64,000 bases of DNA from Sindora glabra (Eukaryota; Streptophyta; Magnoliopsida; Fabales; Fabaceae): NCBI GenBank assembly GCA_020226215.1, contig CM035233.1, positions 49,933,751-49,997,750 on the forward strand, given 5' to 3'. A program made the translations under genes and the position numbers. Below, piece by piece: positions 1 through 12,482 of the stretch. Positions within the stretch are counted from its first letter, which is position 1. The number at the start of each line of letters is the position of its first letter. The notes below the pieces were generated by a model. The model did not search any database. It was not told the origin of the DNA and worked only from the letters and a program-made list of their open reading frames with translations.

Positions 1-402
1 AAGAATAGGGTAAATTAACTTTAACAAAAATTAACAAATAAAACTTATGATAATATTTTTGTATAAAACCATGAGATATAATGAAAAATTCTTAGAATTT
101 TAATGAATATGTAATTTCAAAAATATGAAATATCTCAATAAAAGTTAAAAATAGTTTAATTGTATTTCTTTCAAATTAAAAGAATTTCTTCAATTAATAT
201 AGAAAAAATTGTGTAATTTGAGTAAGTGATGTTTTTGAAATAACAAAAATATAAGTAAATGAATATAGAAATAAAAAGAAAACCAAGAATTTTTATAGAA
301 GTTTAATGGTCTAAAAAGAATGCCTTTTGGGTCTACTTATTTCTTCTTAAGTTATTAAGTATCACTTAAGATATTTACTAATTTTTTTTATCAAATTACA
401 AT
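1..402. other. AT-rich sequence, nothing recognised
   Basis: No convincing reading frame, splice pattern or transposon end is visible. It runs directly into the 48-bp repeat array, so it may be part of the same old element. Confidence 0.5.
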
Positions 403-641
403 ACCTAACTTTACAAGATTATCTCAATTTATACTAGGATTTCCATAACCACTTAACTTTACAAGGTTTTCCAAATCTATACTAGTATTTCCATAACTAT
501 CTGGATTTATAAGATCTTTTCAATCTATACTAAGATTTCAACAATTACCTAATTTTATAAGATTCACCAATCTTTACTAAAATTTCAATAATCATCTAAC
601 TTTACAAGATTTGTCAATTTCCACTAAGATTTTAATAAATT
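403..641. repeat. 48-bp minisatellite, five copies
   Basis: Five head-to-tail units start at about 403, 451, 499, 547 and 594. The first three are exactly 48 bases, the fourth 47, and the last slightly shortened. Each follows the pattern A-C/T-CTAACTTTACAAG, then CAATCTATACTA, then ATTTCCATAA, with scattered substitutions. The unit is a multiple of three, but no long open frame crosses the array. From memory, similar period-48 arrays occur in LTRs or leaders of some plant copia elements; no LTR partner is seen here, so that origin is a guess. Confidence 0.85.
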
Positions 642-3600
642 TTAATAAGGTTTTTTGTTATAATATCTTTAAGAGATTTTACAAGCTTTCACTTAATAAT
701 ATTCTAAAAGTGGATATGCAAGTTTTAATTCTAAAGTAAAAATGTAGGATAGCTTCGATTTTAGCTAAATGAAAGCAAAAGAGAATTTGTAAGTTATAAT
801 GCAATACTTATTTTTGTCATCTTAAAAAATTATGCAATCTATTTATAGAAAAAAAAAACTTGATGAAGACAACTTTAGCCTCAAATTATTTTCACTTTGG
901 CTTTAAGTAGCTTTAGCTTTGGCTTCAAGTCATATTTAGGCTTCAAATTTAAGATTTGAATATTTAGTTTGAAGACTTTTTAGACTTGAAGTTTAAAATT
1001 TGAAAAATAGCTCTATTAAATGTTGGCCTGCTCAAGGAGCTTCCTTAATGTCCTATATGCTAAATGTACATTGTATATATCATAAGAGACAAGATCCAAC
1101 CACTTTTTCACCTAACTCTAATTTTTACCCAAGATAGTAATCGGATTGCTATTTTGTTGAAACTAAATTTTCTTTCAGAATTTCAATCTAGCTAACTTGT
1201 ACTACAAATATACTATATGAAACTATTTATCTAATTGTAGAATGGGTATCTCAACTTCATATATTATTTTTTATTAACTTTAGCACATGTTCAATAAATT
1301 TAAATTTGAAATTTCCTTTCATTTTAATTTTTTCACTCTTTAACAATCAATGGCTTACAATGACTATTAAATATTAACAATTAGATTTAGTCATCTTTTC
1401 TATGAAAAAATAAATATAAAATTTTAGCTAATAAGATAATTACTTAAAAAGCAAGTTTAGCATTTTTCAAAATAAAAACAAATAAGAAATTTTAAAGTAA
1501 TTTTGTCACATTGGAAATATACTTTTATAAAATCAAATTGGGCTTTTAAATATGAAAGTGTAAAGCCTAAAATTCATAAAAATATTTAATGGGTCTAAAA
1601 CTTATAGTTCATAAGATTTGTACCTAAATAAGTTAGACATATGATAAATCTAATAAACCTAAATTCTAACTTATATTTTTTATTAAAATACTATATAATT
1701 TAATAAAAAAATAATTTATTTCTCATTTGATTCCTTACATACAAATGTGAACTTAAAGTACATATTACTTCATGCATTAAGGCCATGGTAAAGTTAGATC
1801 CTAATATGGTGGGTAAAACAACCAAAATCACTTTGCTTCCTTACACATGCAAAATGACTTATTGACGAATTTGTCTATATCATGGATTTGACACCATAAC
1901 TTAAATGAGCTTTCAAACATACTATGTTTCTTACCCTTCATCATAATATAGTATGGTTTATCAAGTCTTAAATAACGTAATATGTCAAATGATTTACTTG
2001 GTTTAAAGTTGTTAGATTCATTATTGGTTGACTTATGGCCTTTATTGATGCTTAACTTCTTGGGTATCCTATTCTATAAATTTAAGAACGAAGATTAGAG
2101 GTATAAAATGGATCAAAGTCTATGGACTGATCTACAGACTTCATAAGCTTTGATGGGCTTAGACCACTTAAAATTTGGTCTCTTTTTTTTCCTGGGTAAT
2201 ATGTATTAGCTTGGGTGAATCAAAATCTATAGACTAGTCCTTAGACTTGTAGTTAGAGTCTATAAACCAATTTGCAAATTTGTAGATACAAACTCTTTAA
2301 AATTTATCCTTTTTTTCACGAGTAATAATCACTAGACCTAAACGAACCAATCTATATCTAGTCTAGTTCCCTGTTTTACACCCCTAACTTAGATTTTACT
2401 ATAATGTAATATAATTGTTGAAATGCATACATGAAAATAATTTACAATGCAACCAATGACATTAAACATTAAATACATACATTTAGAATAAGAAATTACA
2501 TTATAACCATTAATTGAATGTAAAGTTAAGGAAAAAAAGATTGTTATAGTGTCATTGCCTATGCCTTGAGCTTTTTCCCAATGTAATGACATGATTTGGA
2601 CAATGCTTATAGTTATGGCTAGAACAATGACATAAAAAACACCCTTATCCTTCTCCTTTTTCTCTTTCCTCCATTCCCCCCAAGTTCATCTCATTTTGAA
2701 TATGAGTAAACCTTAGTTAACCTTTACCTCACACTCTAGAATAATCTAGTAACAATGTGGGGGTCATCCATTTGTAACCAATAATCTTGGTGATGTATGG
2801 GAGCTAGGAGCCATGCACCTTAATATGCATTTAGAAGAGACTTCATTTGATAAAAGGTTATATGTATTAGTGGAAGTCAATGTGTATAAGGTGACAAGCT
2901 ATAATAGTATAAGAGCATGGAAAATATAGGTTTGAAATTTGTCGCAATTGCATATCCTTTCATTGAGTTTAATAATTTATGTGTTGCCTCCTTTATTTGT
3001 GTGAGCTTTGAATTTTGTCTCTACTTAAAATATTTCATTAATCTTATCATATGCATATTAAGAAAATACTCACCTTTTTAATCAATTTTTAACAATGTTA
3101 TCTAAAACTTCCTTTTATCTTTTGGCATGCTTTTGTAATGTTATCTTTAGAAGTCTCATGATTATCATTCCCATCATACATGTCCATGCATATTATTCTA
3201 TTAACTGTCATACACCTTAATTTCTATCAAAATTCTTTCTAGTCTAGTTAGGTTTGTAGTATCTTTTGCTGGTAATGAACTATAACCTTTTTTCTTGCAA
3301 GTTTTATCATCAAAGGAATTCAAGATTCTAATTAAAATAACTTTACTCCATTGATGATGCTATTTTCAAGTTATCATCTTTTTTATTTTGTAACCTTTTT
3401 GTATGTCTCTCTTCTTGATTTACTAATTTTGTTTGCATTGCCATGATAATACTCTCCTTCATGGTGATGAACTTTGAAGTTATAGCAACCAAATATAATG
3501 TCTCATGCTATAACTTTTACAATATTATGTTTTGGATTCTCTATGGGCAATTCATTGTTTTGTACTTTTGGTTCCTATAATCAAATTTAATTTTGTTTTG

Positions 3601-4479
3601 TAAGTATAAACTTTGTACATTAAGAAGTTAGTTTAGTCTTGCTTGTTCTAGTGGAATTGTGGTCATCACCACATTCATCTCCATAACATGATGTCTTTGT
3701 ACTTTTATATTATCTTGTGCACTAGTTTTTGTTGTCACTTCAGTTTAGGTGGATTCTAAATTATTTCAAATCTTTGATGAAAAAGCTTCTCATTCCCTTA
3801 AATAAATTTTAATTAAATACAATGCTACATTCAATAAATTTCAGCTAAATTCAATTTCATTGTAACATAATATGTTTAGCCACTCCCTTTTAAGTTGTAT
3901 TGCACCTTATCTACAATGTTTTGCATTCAGAGTTAGCTTTGTGTGAATTGAATTGTCACTAATAGTGAATTAGTTGAGCCATGTTAGCCCAATATTTTTT
4001 TTCTTTAGCTTTTAAACTAATGGCCATGTATTATATCTTTAGCAAGGATTGTTACTTGTTAAGTTCCTTTTTCATTTGGAGGCCAAATTCCCACTCACAA
4101 TGTATGGTCATATAACTACCCATTATTGAAATTTCAATAAGGCAAATTGCCTCAGCTAACATTAAGGTTGAACTAGGATAATTTGCTTTCTTTGCCTTTA
4201 ACTTGGGATGATTTTCTACCTCAAACTTTCGAAGCAAATTTTGCAACATGTCAATAATAAAGCATTTAGACAATTATTTTCAATTTTTTTAGCCCTTATA
4301 CATTTCAAGAAAATATAGTTTGTGCATAAATTTATTCACTTATATATATATATATATATATTGCACATGATCATTATAAGGTTCGTGCAAAAATTTTATT
4401 TGTGATGAATTTAATTATCTCAAGTTCATAAGTTGAAAATTGTAATTACAAACTAAAATAATTTCACCTACAACCTCAT
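642..4479. other. AT-rich intergenic stretch
   Basis: No gene is supported. Short open frames here (for example near 2.4-2.6 and 4.05-4.27 kb on the minus strand) have AT-driven composition and no recognisable motif. A (TA)n microsatellite lies at 4341-4361. Parts of 3.0-4.3 kb may be an eroded retroelement, but I could not identify any domain. Confidence 0.5.
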
Positions 4480-6510
4480 AAATGTCTAACATGACATCAG
4501 AAAGAACAACATATTTACATAATGAATTTTTTTTATCAATAATAGGTTAAATCAATAATAGCATATTTTCTAAGGTTGGCAAAGAGTTTTGAATTCAATT
4601 TTTGGAAGCACCTTTGTTAGAAGAAATTTATCATTTACTGCTTTTGTCTCAAATAAAATTAAACTCATACTTGATAAAGAAAATGTGAAAATACCTGATA
4701 AAAAAAGTATGAGAATACCTAAGCTTAAAAAAATAATGATATTTATGCATTTAGTTTCAAACAAAACATTGTCATACACAAGTAGTTTGAAAGGTAAAAA
4801 AAAAAAAATTAACATAACAAAAATTAAATATAAGCAGAGTAACACCAAGTGCTCACAGAGGTCAAAGGAACATTGTCATATAAAAGTAGTTTGAAAGGTG
4901 AAAAAAAAACTAACATAACAAGAATCAAATATAAGCGATCTACAACCCTAAAGATCTTGACACATCTAACATAATGCTCCCATGGCAAAACCTAGCAAAC
5001 TATCTTCCTTGATACATTAAATTTGGATATATCAAGGGTGCTTTATGAAATTATCGTGAAGTAAAATGAGCTTTAATGTATTAACCTTATTTAAGGGAGG
5101 AATTAATTTTAAATTGATTTTCTTTTAAAAAATAATGACTTTATTTAAACTTGAATAGTACTATATGAATATTTTTAAAATATTTAATTATGAATGTAAA
5201 TTGTAAAAATATTTTTTTATTCAATAAAGCGGTAAAGGAGCATAATGTTATCCTCTTCACAATTTCACTTTAGTAGGACAACATACTTTATCTCGCCTCC
5301 TTTTATAAAAAAAAAAAGAGGTGAAATTTTTGTATGCTACAATTAAAAGTATTTTTCTATTCAATAAAGTGGCAAAGGAGTATAATGCTATTATTCTCAC
5401 AATTTCATTTTGATGGGACAACACGTTTTATCTTGCTTTTTATTCATTAAAAAAGGAGGATAAATTCTTGTATGCTACAATTAAATTATGCATCTTTAAT
5501 TATACTTAATAAACAAAGAATAATTCAATTTTTAACTCCTACAATTTTTAATGACAATATCACATAGAATGTTCCCATAGCAAAGCCTGGAGATCCTGAC
5601 CCATCTAGTACATAGCTCCCATGGCAAAACCTAGCATTACTTAAAATTAGCTCCTCCAATAAGGTTAATACATTAAATCCATAGCATAACGGTCTTTCTT
5701 GATACACACAAATTTCACTTCAAAATTATAAGTCACTGAAGGTTGTCCTTGCAGCTTCATGAAGAGCAAAGTCCTGAGCCATCATCATTGTGGCGCAAAT
5801 TGCAGAATCTCATCAGCCTCTCTGTAACACTTGTATATAAATGGGGACAACCAGACTAAGTTGATACTAAAACTATACATTATATAAGTACGAGAATGCA
5901 TTTTGAATATAATCAATAAGAAATATATACTTACTAGGCAAAATTGATTTCAACAACATATGTTAATCTTCTAACTTCAAAATGATAAAATGATGGATAT
6001 GTCCATCCAAATGTAATGTTTCATTCACAAAAGTTTGTCTCAAGAATTAGTAAATGACAATAAAAGCTTTGGCCTCAAAGCTGAATGACCATAACCACTG
6101 AATTTTAAACATTGAATAGCTATAAGTACAAATGCCAACGCACCAATCTCAAAGTCACCTATGGCTATTACAACCAACGACGGAGTTAAAAATTTTGATT
6201 AAGAGATCAATGGTAAAGGAGCTAAATCTTATTTAGATGCTTACTAAAGAAATTATACTTATTTTTATAAAAATTGTAATATTTTTTTATAATTTAAATG
6301 CAAAATATTATATTTTCTTGAAAAATTAAATATAAAAATTATGGAATGTATGAATTCAAATAATAACCTCCAATATTACCTTAAAGATTTTAGTTTCTAT
6401 CATGTCTGAAATTCAAACTCTTAATCTTGTATCTATGTTAAATAAATTGTTACTTCTACTATTTAAAATATATATATATAAGAGTATGGAACTTTTGGAA
6501 GGTTAGAACA
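4480..6510. repeat. Segmental-duplication block X, left copy
   Basis: This block aligns in the same orientation with 12483-15115. Shared landmarks include the start AAATGTCTAA, a GGTCAAAGGAACATT stretch, the AATGCTCCCAT box, TTCAATAAAG boxes, the ATGTCCATCCAAAT stretch and a common right end near AACTTTTGGAAGG. The left copy has an internal tandem duplication of about 133 bases (about 5210-5345 and 5346-5485) that the right copy lacks. No gene is recognised in it; the AT-rich open frames at 4.57-4.89 and 5.53-5.71 kb show no known motif. Confidence 0.75.
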
Positions 6511-6826
6511 CCCCTAGTCCTCTAGTGCAGCCATCCATTACAACTACATGGTGGCGCACAATTTCTACACTTTCAATATAAGGCAGCCTTTGACATTGGT
6601 GCCAACTTCCTCATGAGAAGAAAACAAACCAAGTAAAATATATTCAAAAATGGAGAAAAAAAAATGCATCACCCAGAATATTTGGGGATAAATTGGGGAG
6701 GAAGCCCTTGCGATTATGATCTCAAAAGCAAAAGCAGACAAATTAGAAATTGTTTACAAGAACAAGTATTTTTTATCCAAAAAATAAAAACGGTAACAAC
6801 CCCAGTATATCCTACCTTGTTATTTT

Positions 6827-8090
6827 CTAACTGCCTAGAACTTCAGCCATATGCAGCACATCTTTACTGATATTAAGGCAGCCCATTTTTGGACTAAATT
6901 CTGGCTCCAAGAAGACTTTCCCTAAAGCTTCAACATTTGTATTTAGCAGCAAGTCTCTTTCTTTACAAATTAGCAGGGATCTCAATAACTCCCTTAATGC
7001 CATTATAGCTGCGTCACATCCAGTCACACCCTCATAAGCCTGATAAACACCTACCCATTTCGCTTGCTGGTTGACACAGATGCTTGCCTCACAAAGAAAT
7101 TTGCAAGTTCACCTTCTGCGATGTTTCCCACTGACTGAAGCGTGATTTGCATCCCCTGTTGCAGTTGAGGCTCTCCTCTGCTTTGAGAGTCTGCATCACT
7201 TCCAGGTAATTTTCTCCTTTGCAGCTTCTTGTTTCTGCCAATATAATCTTTAGTCCGCTTCTGAATCAGCTCCATGGTTTTTAAGAGATCCGCAGCTTCT
7301 TCTCTGAGGATCATCCGATTTCTTACAATCAGATCAAGTAAAGAATGGTAGCAACGGGGCAAAGCAGGTTCATAATCAATTCTGGTTAACTTCTGCTGCT
7401 TCTTAACATAACATCTAACCATCTTCTAAAATCTGGTGGCTGCAGCTGTTCGGATCTGATGAACATTGAGGACCCAAACCAAAGCGCCTAAGCAAAAGGA
7501 CACAGCAGGAAGAGATGATTGACTGATTCAAGGGCTGCTTTGCATAAGTGGCAAGTCAGATCCAACTGCATCCTTTTGTTTATCAAGGCATCTTTTGTAG
7601 ACAAAGCTTCCACACATATCTTCCAAAGGAAATGAATCACCCTGCCAGGGATAGGCAAGTTCCATAACTCTCTCCATGCAAAATTATTAGTGACCAGAGA
7701 GGATCTGCTATTAGCTATTAGCTGATGATAAGCCTTCTTTACTGTGCAAACACCCAGTTCTGAACCCGTCCAAGCCAGCCAACCAATAAGAAGCCTCGGA
7801 GATAGGAGTCATAATTTTCAAGATGCTCTGAACCTCGTCAGGGGGGTATGCCAAACTCAATTTGTCCAGATCCCAATCCTGTCCCCCGGTTCTCATGAGG
7901 TCCTGTATTGTGTTTAACCCCCGGGGGAGAGGGCCTGCCATTGTTCTCCAGAATTTAGTTCTTAAAGGAATGTCTTTAACAGTTCCAATTTGCCATTCCA
8001 GATGATCTGAAATAATCCATCTCACTTTCTGGACTGTTCTCCACTTCCATGAAACCGTAGCTCTAGCCTCCAACACTCCTCTGTCAATAA
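6827..8090 (-). mobile_element. LINE (L1-type) ORF2 C-terminal relic
   Basis: The translated minus strand gives, in order, the C-terminal end of a plant LINE ORF2 protein. First comes a WKWRTV...WQIGT stretch typical of the region after the reverse transcriptase (8076-7900). Next is a linker with DWDLDKL. Then comes a zf-RVT-like segment with W-K-ICVEAL-TKDAL and C-x2-C...HLFLLCP (about 7720-7480). It ends with an RNase H-like tail containing IMALRELLRSL (7027-6827). The frame breaks at about 7440, 7045 and elsewhere, so it is dead. The upstream catalytic part is absent, as expected from 5' truncation at about 8090. It lies between block X and the dienelactone hydrolase pseudogene and may have helped destroy that gene's 3' end. 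No clear poly(A) tail or target duplication was found. Confidence 0.7.
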
Positions 8091-8469
8091 ATAAAAACAG
8101 TCACCTCCGAATATCATGGATCGGGTGCAATAATGCTTGGCTGTTTGATGAACGAATGAAACTTGAGATGGCATGCAAAATCCCATGGTTAATGATACTA
8201 AGAGAGCTTACACCCAACAAACACAAAGGGAGGCAATGTTCATGTCATACATAACACATGAACTTTCTTTTGTAACAAATTCATGCCATCTTGTGGTTGC
8301 GTAATATACATACAACCTTCGCTATCTATTGTTTTTTCCTTTGAATGGGGTGTTTTGGGCTCAAAACATCTGCAGGTGCTCTGTTTATGGAATGCAATAG
8401 ATTGGCAAATGGCGAACTTTAGAGGCATAGACCATCAATACTTATAATGAGAATTTCAAAGTGGAAAAT
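8091..8469. other. Spacer between LINE relic and hydrolase pseudogene
   Basis: The last exons of the hydrolase gene would be expected here, but I could not find their conserved stretches (the His of the catalytic triad in a GHAF context). One short open frame on the minus strand (8240-8428) has no recognisable motif. Confidence 0.4.
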
Positions 8470-9612
8470 CTACCATAACATCTGAAAAGCCAACAAAATT
8501 ATCTTGCACTCCACAGTGAGCCCGAACAGGGGCCACAGCTTGGGAAGGGTCTGCAAGCCCTAAAGAAGGAAATACAAAGCAACAACAGCATCAACCTCTG
8601 GAACCAAGATAGAACTTGCAATAGAGAGAGCACCCCGAAGTGAAATCTAGTTACACCAGCCTGTTGCAATGATTTCACATGTTGTTTAACAAAGATTTGC
8701 ATTCAATTTAAGCATATAATTTCAGAAAAACCTCGGTCATTTAAGCAACAAGTATTAAACACATCATCAATCTATGCATCACTTTTGGCACTTCTTGAGT
8801 CGATGAGGTTCTCAACAATCAGGTTCGAAGGTAATGAGAAAACTCTTGTTCACTAATATTGTAAGCTATAAAATCACTTACTTTTGAACTATACTAAGGA
8901 GGATTAGGATGTTAAAGGTTAATTTAAACGGTAAAGCAAAACAAGCACAATAAACTCTTCATAATGGAATACTACATTGGTCAGAATAAAAAAGCATTCA
9001 CATAAATCATAGTCATAGGATCATAGAGTAAAGGATTACGTTAAATAAATCATCTGTGGCAAACCTTCCTCGAACCATTAGCCTTGAGCCAGTTAACCAA
9101 AACACTTTAGTCCTTCAAAGTCCCTTGCTAATCAAGACCATCCATCAAATGTTGTGCTTCTGCAACACCCAGACCAATCTTTCCTCTGTACAGACTGGAA
9201 AAAATTTACAGTAAATTCCATCAATCATCAAATGCAGCTCATGACATAACGAAATACATAAAGGTAGAAACTTTCAAATTTTAGGAAACTCAGATATCTT
9301 ACTCTGGTATATGAGCTTTAAATCCAGGAACAAGTAAGGAAATTTTAAACAACATGGTTTTTAAATTCAAATCCACTTCTCACCATTCTTGAAGCGCAAC
9401 AATTCCAGGAGCATCGTCCTTGCCGACAACATTCGCATTCAATGCCTGATCATAAAATGAAAATGCGTAATTGAAACACCCAAGCAGCCAAAAATCAATA
9501 TTGAAATGCTATTATAATAAAGGGATGTTGCGAATTAAGTAATGGGGGTACACTTAATGTCATCCCTCTGAGTCTAGTTTTTCTGCAAAGGAGATGAAGC
9601 AGAGTCAGCCAT
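8470..9612 (-). pseudogene. Dienelactone hydrolase family pseudogene
   Basis: Four exons of a plant cytosolic dienelactone hydrolase-like protein (alpha/beta hydrolase) are visible. Exon 1 (9612 to about 9557) starts MADSASSPLQ and hits a stop 13 codons in. Exon 2 (9445-9303) has VGKDDAPGIV, LQEW and PGFKA, with a stop just after the conserved Trp. Exon 3 (9194-9065) has LYRGKIGL and EAQHLMDGLD, with the next Trp codon turned into a stop. Exon 4 (8660 to about 8470) has the LSIAS-like and FVGFSDV parts but is frameshifted, and the nucleophile motif G-x-C-x-G reads R-F-H-F-G, so the catalytic Cys is lost. Splice sites of exons 2 and 3 still match, including an Asp codon split GA/T. The C-terminal third is missing. 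Live homologues are about 240 residues. It is an intron-containing, duplicated gene copy, not a retrocopy. Confidence 0.85.
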
Positions 9613-10870
9613 GTAACGAACCGAGGTAAGGAAAGGAGCGAACAAGGGAAGAAGTAGAAGACTTGTGAAGAGTTGCGGCGAAGAACCTAGAAGCTAATGA
9701 TTTTAGAACCACCCAACATTACTACGACTCAGACTCAACTACTATTTGCATAATGCTAATCGTCCCTTGTGGCATTGTGCCTTCGCCGTCAACGTCGTTC
9801 TCCGTCCCTTCGTCGCCTTGCCTTCACCGACGACCTCTTGTCCCCTCCGCTTCATTTCCTTACAGACAGGTCTTCCCCTTAGCATTAGATTTTGGTTGGG
9901 ATACAACTCAAACAAGGCCCAAAAGAACTTGTTACAAATGAAAACAAATGAAATATATGGCCGATTGGACAGATTTGGATCTACTGCTACATCATTGAAT
10001 CAAATCATTAAATTTTATTTGTTCTATATGCACCACCGAAGTCATTGTCTATATACTTGCTATCACTTGGTCCTTTGTAATTGATGCTGGCAGAATGAAT
10101 CTCCACCGTTGAACGGTCGAAAACCATACGCAAAGGCAGAGCTTGTTGTTTGGCCTTCAAATAGCACAGGACAGCTACAAATTTGTGTCTAACCAATCAG
10201 AAGTGGTTCCATCACAATGGATGGTAATATCACATGCTTAATCTCCAGCAAATATTAAAACTAATATCAATGACCCTTTTTTTAAATAAAAATCTGGAGG
10301 CACTTTTTTTTTTTTTTTAAGCAAAAGAGATAGAGAGGAAGAGTAAGGATAGCCGTTGTTATTATTAACTATTTTTTAATATTATTATAGTGCTCGACTT
10401 AGCTATTGTTATTACATCTTATCCATAGTTATTATCTTACTATTTGAGACTTAGCTATGATTATTGCATCTTAATAAGTTACTATGTGAACGGCGAGTTT
10501 ATCATTACAATTTTAAAGATCATTTACATTTTTATTAACTATAAATTAATATTTAATTATTCATTAATTACAAATTAACACGACAATTAACACCCTATGT
10601 AAAACCATATCCTTTAAAATGACAACAAATGTCATTATAAAATCAAAATATCAAAAAATTTTAAATTAATATCTTAATCAATACATACGTATGTAAGAAA
10701 ACAACACAAAGAACACCCCCCCCCCAAAAAAAAAATCCAATGTTATTGTGCCGTTCCATTTAGCAATGGTTTGGTTTGTTCATGAACCAAAATTGCGAAT
10801 AAGGATCTAATGGAAATTTCCAAGCACATACAAGTAAACACAAAACTCCGTTGGAAAAATTATGGGTTTT
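9613..10870. repeat. Hydrolase-gene 5' flank, copy A
   Basis: It begins at the 5' leader of the hydrolase pseudogene (CGAACCGAGGTAAGG on the plus strand) and continues as its upstream region. It aligns with 19605-20640 and 21290-22700; shared landmarks are TTGATGCTGGCAGA, AACGGTCGAAAACC, an ACCAATCAGAAGTGG stretch (a CCAAT-type box) and the CACAATGGATGG box. A GC-richer stretch at 9746-9870 is a local expansion of a ccttcgccg motif present once in copy B. Open frames in it are not considered coding. Confidence 0.7.
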
Positions 10871-11185
10871 GTTTACTGTTTTTAAAAATAATTTTTTCTA
10901 TCTTTTAAAATAAAATTTTTATTTAATAAATTATTTTTAAAATTTATTTTTAAAAACTATTATTGAAAATCTTATTTTAAAAACAAAAAAAATTAAATAT
11001 TTCCTGAATTTTTTATTCTTAATAGCAATTTTGTAATTAAATGAAACTTTTGTCTATTTGTTTCATTAAACATCATCTATTTATTATTTTTCTTGAATTC
11101 AGAAATAATTTTTTAAAAAATAATTTTAAAAATAACCTTTAAGAATAATTTTTAAAAATAAAATACATCCAAATAAACTCTATGT
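10868..11185. mobile_element. AT-rich MITE-like insertion, copy 1 (inverted)
   Basis: This segment is absent from the aligned region of copy C (about 22865). It starts TTTGTTTACTGTTTTTAAAA and consists of poly-A/T runs with ATTATTTTT motifs. It resembles the reverse complement of 11405-11705 and 26470-26785. Ends are approximate and no target duplication is certain. Confidence 0.4.
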
Positions 11186-11404
11186 AACTTTTTAAAAATA
11201 TTTTAATTGTTTATAAAAATAAAAAAATTAAAAAACATATGAATATATCAATACAAACAAGATGACCCTTTATATTATTCCCCCCACTCTAAAGCAAAAC
11301 AAGAAAAGTATATTCGTAAAAAGCAATCGGAATAAAACAAGTTAGCAAACCCTTCCTCTGCTTACCTCTAATTCAAATGGAAACTCGGAGGAGACTGATT
11401 TTGT

Positions 11405-11705
11405 GTTTAAATATATATTTATTTTTATATTTTAAAAAAAATTTAAGGTTTTTTTTTATTTTTAAAAATTATTTTTAGATTGAAGGAAGATAAATATTAG
11501 AAGATATTCAGTATTATAAATAAAAAATATTTCATATCATTATAACACTAACATCTAGAAAAAAATATTTAAAAGTTATTTCTATTTTTTTATTTTTAAA
11601 TTATATATTTAGAAAATAATTTTTTTAAAAACAAATTCTGAAAATAAATTCCAAAACATGTTCATCTATTTTTAAAAATAAAAAATAGTAAATAAATAGA
11701 CCTTA
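11405..11705. mobile_element. AT-rich MITE-like insertion, copy 2
   Basis: This segment interrupts the homology between 11340-11400 and the corresponding part of copy C (near 23030). It ends with AATAGTAAATAAATAGACCT, which matches the end of 26470-26785 (AATAGTAAACAAACAAACCT). Internal landmarks (a GAAAATAAA/ATAGAAAGTATT-type stretch, then a long TTTTATTTTTA block) are in the same order in both. Boundaries are approximate. Confidence 0.45.
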
Positions 11706-11919
11706 AATCTCTATTTTGATTCTATAAAATTGAGTTTATACTAATTTAATCCTTCATTAAAATTTTACATCAACTTAAATCCTTTTAAATTAATTCCACC
11801 TTAAATTTTAATCTAATATATAAGATGAAGTTACTGTAAAAAAATTAAAATTTGACATAAAATTGATTTTATAAAAATTAAATTAATATAAGTTTTTAAT
11901 GAAAGATCAAATCCAGAGA
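11706..11919. other. AT-rich spacer
   Basis: AT-rich filler between the MITE-like insertion and the DUF1639 fragment. Nothing is recognised. Confidence 0.4.
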
Positions 11920-12140
11920 AACTCAGCTCTACTAAGCCAAGATGGGGTATAGTCAACCGAACATCCAGCATTAGCCGAGCCGCCAAATACAGAGAAGGAA
12001 TAAATAAAAATCGGAGAAGCATACAAGGCAACGAAAATAATATCCTTCATTCATTGGATCTTTTACTTGTTTACAAAGAATTAATAATAATGATAAAACC
12101 GAGGGAAAATTCCTTCCCTCCTGCTTTACAACATAAAAGA

Positions 12141-12457
12141 TCAAATCTGAACCACCTCTTCAATGTCTTCCCATGGAAAAAGTTTTCCCCTCTTCTGGAT
12201 CTGCATTAATATACCATTCCGAATCACTTTCCATGCTCCCCATGACCTTCAATCCCCTAGGTCTCTGCATAGAATTGAAAACCCCCCTTGTTAGCCACAG
12301 AGAAATCCAAAATTAGAGATTAGAAATCTAGAGAGAGAAAAGAAAAATGAGATCCAACAAGTGCAAACCAACCAGGTACCTACTTGTTGCTTTTCTGCCC
12401 TCTAACTTTATATCTCTCTTGGCACATACCCGTCAACCACACCCTAAGACGCACCAA
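12141..12457 (-). pseudogene. DUF1639 gene fragment (last two exons)
   Basis: It corresponds to exons 3 and 4 and the 3' flank of the intact gene at 23.3-24.6 kb. Exon 3 (12457-12380) encodes VWLTGMCQERYKVR and its last codon is TAG instead of AAG. The acceptor before it reads ACGG instead of ACAG. Exon 4 starts at 12264 after a good CAG acceptor and encodes PRGLK, then MESDSEW. At the position where the intact gene has TGA, this copy has TGG. The reading then runs through YINADPEEGK, shifts by one base, and ends at the position of the second stop (12143-12141). Homology stops at about 12482 inside intron 2, where block X begins. With no N-terminal exons it cannot make the protein. Confidence 0.85.
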
Positions 12458-12482
12458 CCGTAACCCACCAAACAAAACCCAA

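Noticed and set aside
2389..4273. Short minus-strand open frames
   Set aside because: No motif, no splice context, AT-driven amino-acid use.
4341..4361. Several short (TA)n runs in the window as possible elements or promoters
   Set aside because: Simple microsatellites; no TATA-box context or gene start nearby.
6827..7422. Possible host gene with helical, charged protein
   Set aside because: Read together with the upstream stretch, it is the C-terminal end of a LINE ORF2 with an RNase H-like tail.
9746..10084. Overlapping plus-strand open frames near a GC-richer patch
   Set aside because: They fall in the duplicated 5' flank of the hydrolase pseudogene; copies B and C do not preserve the frame.
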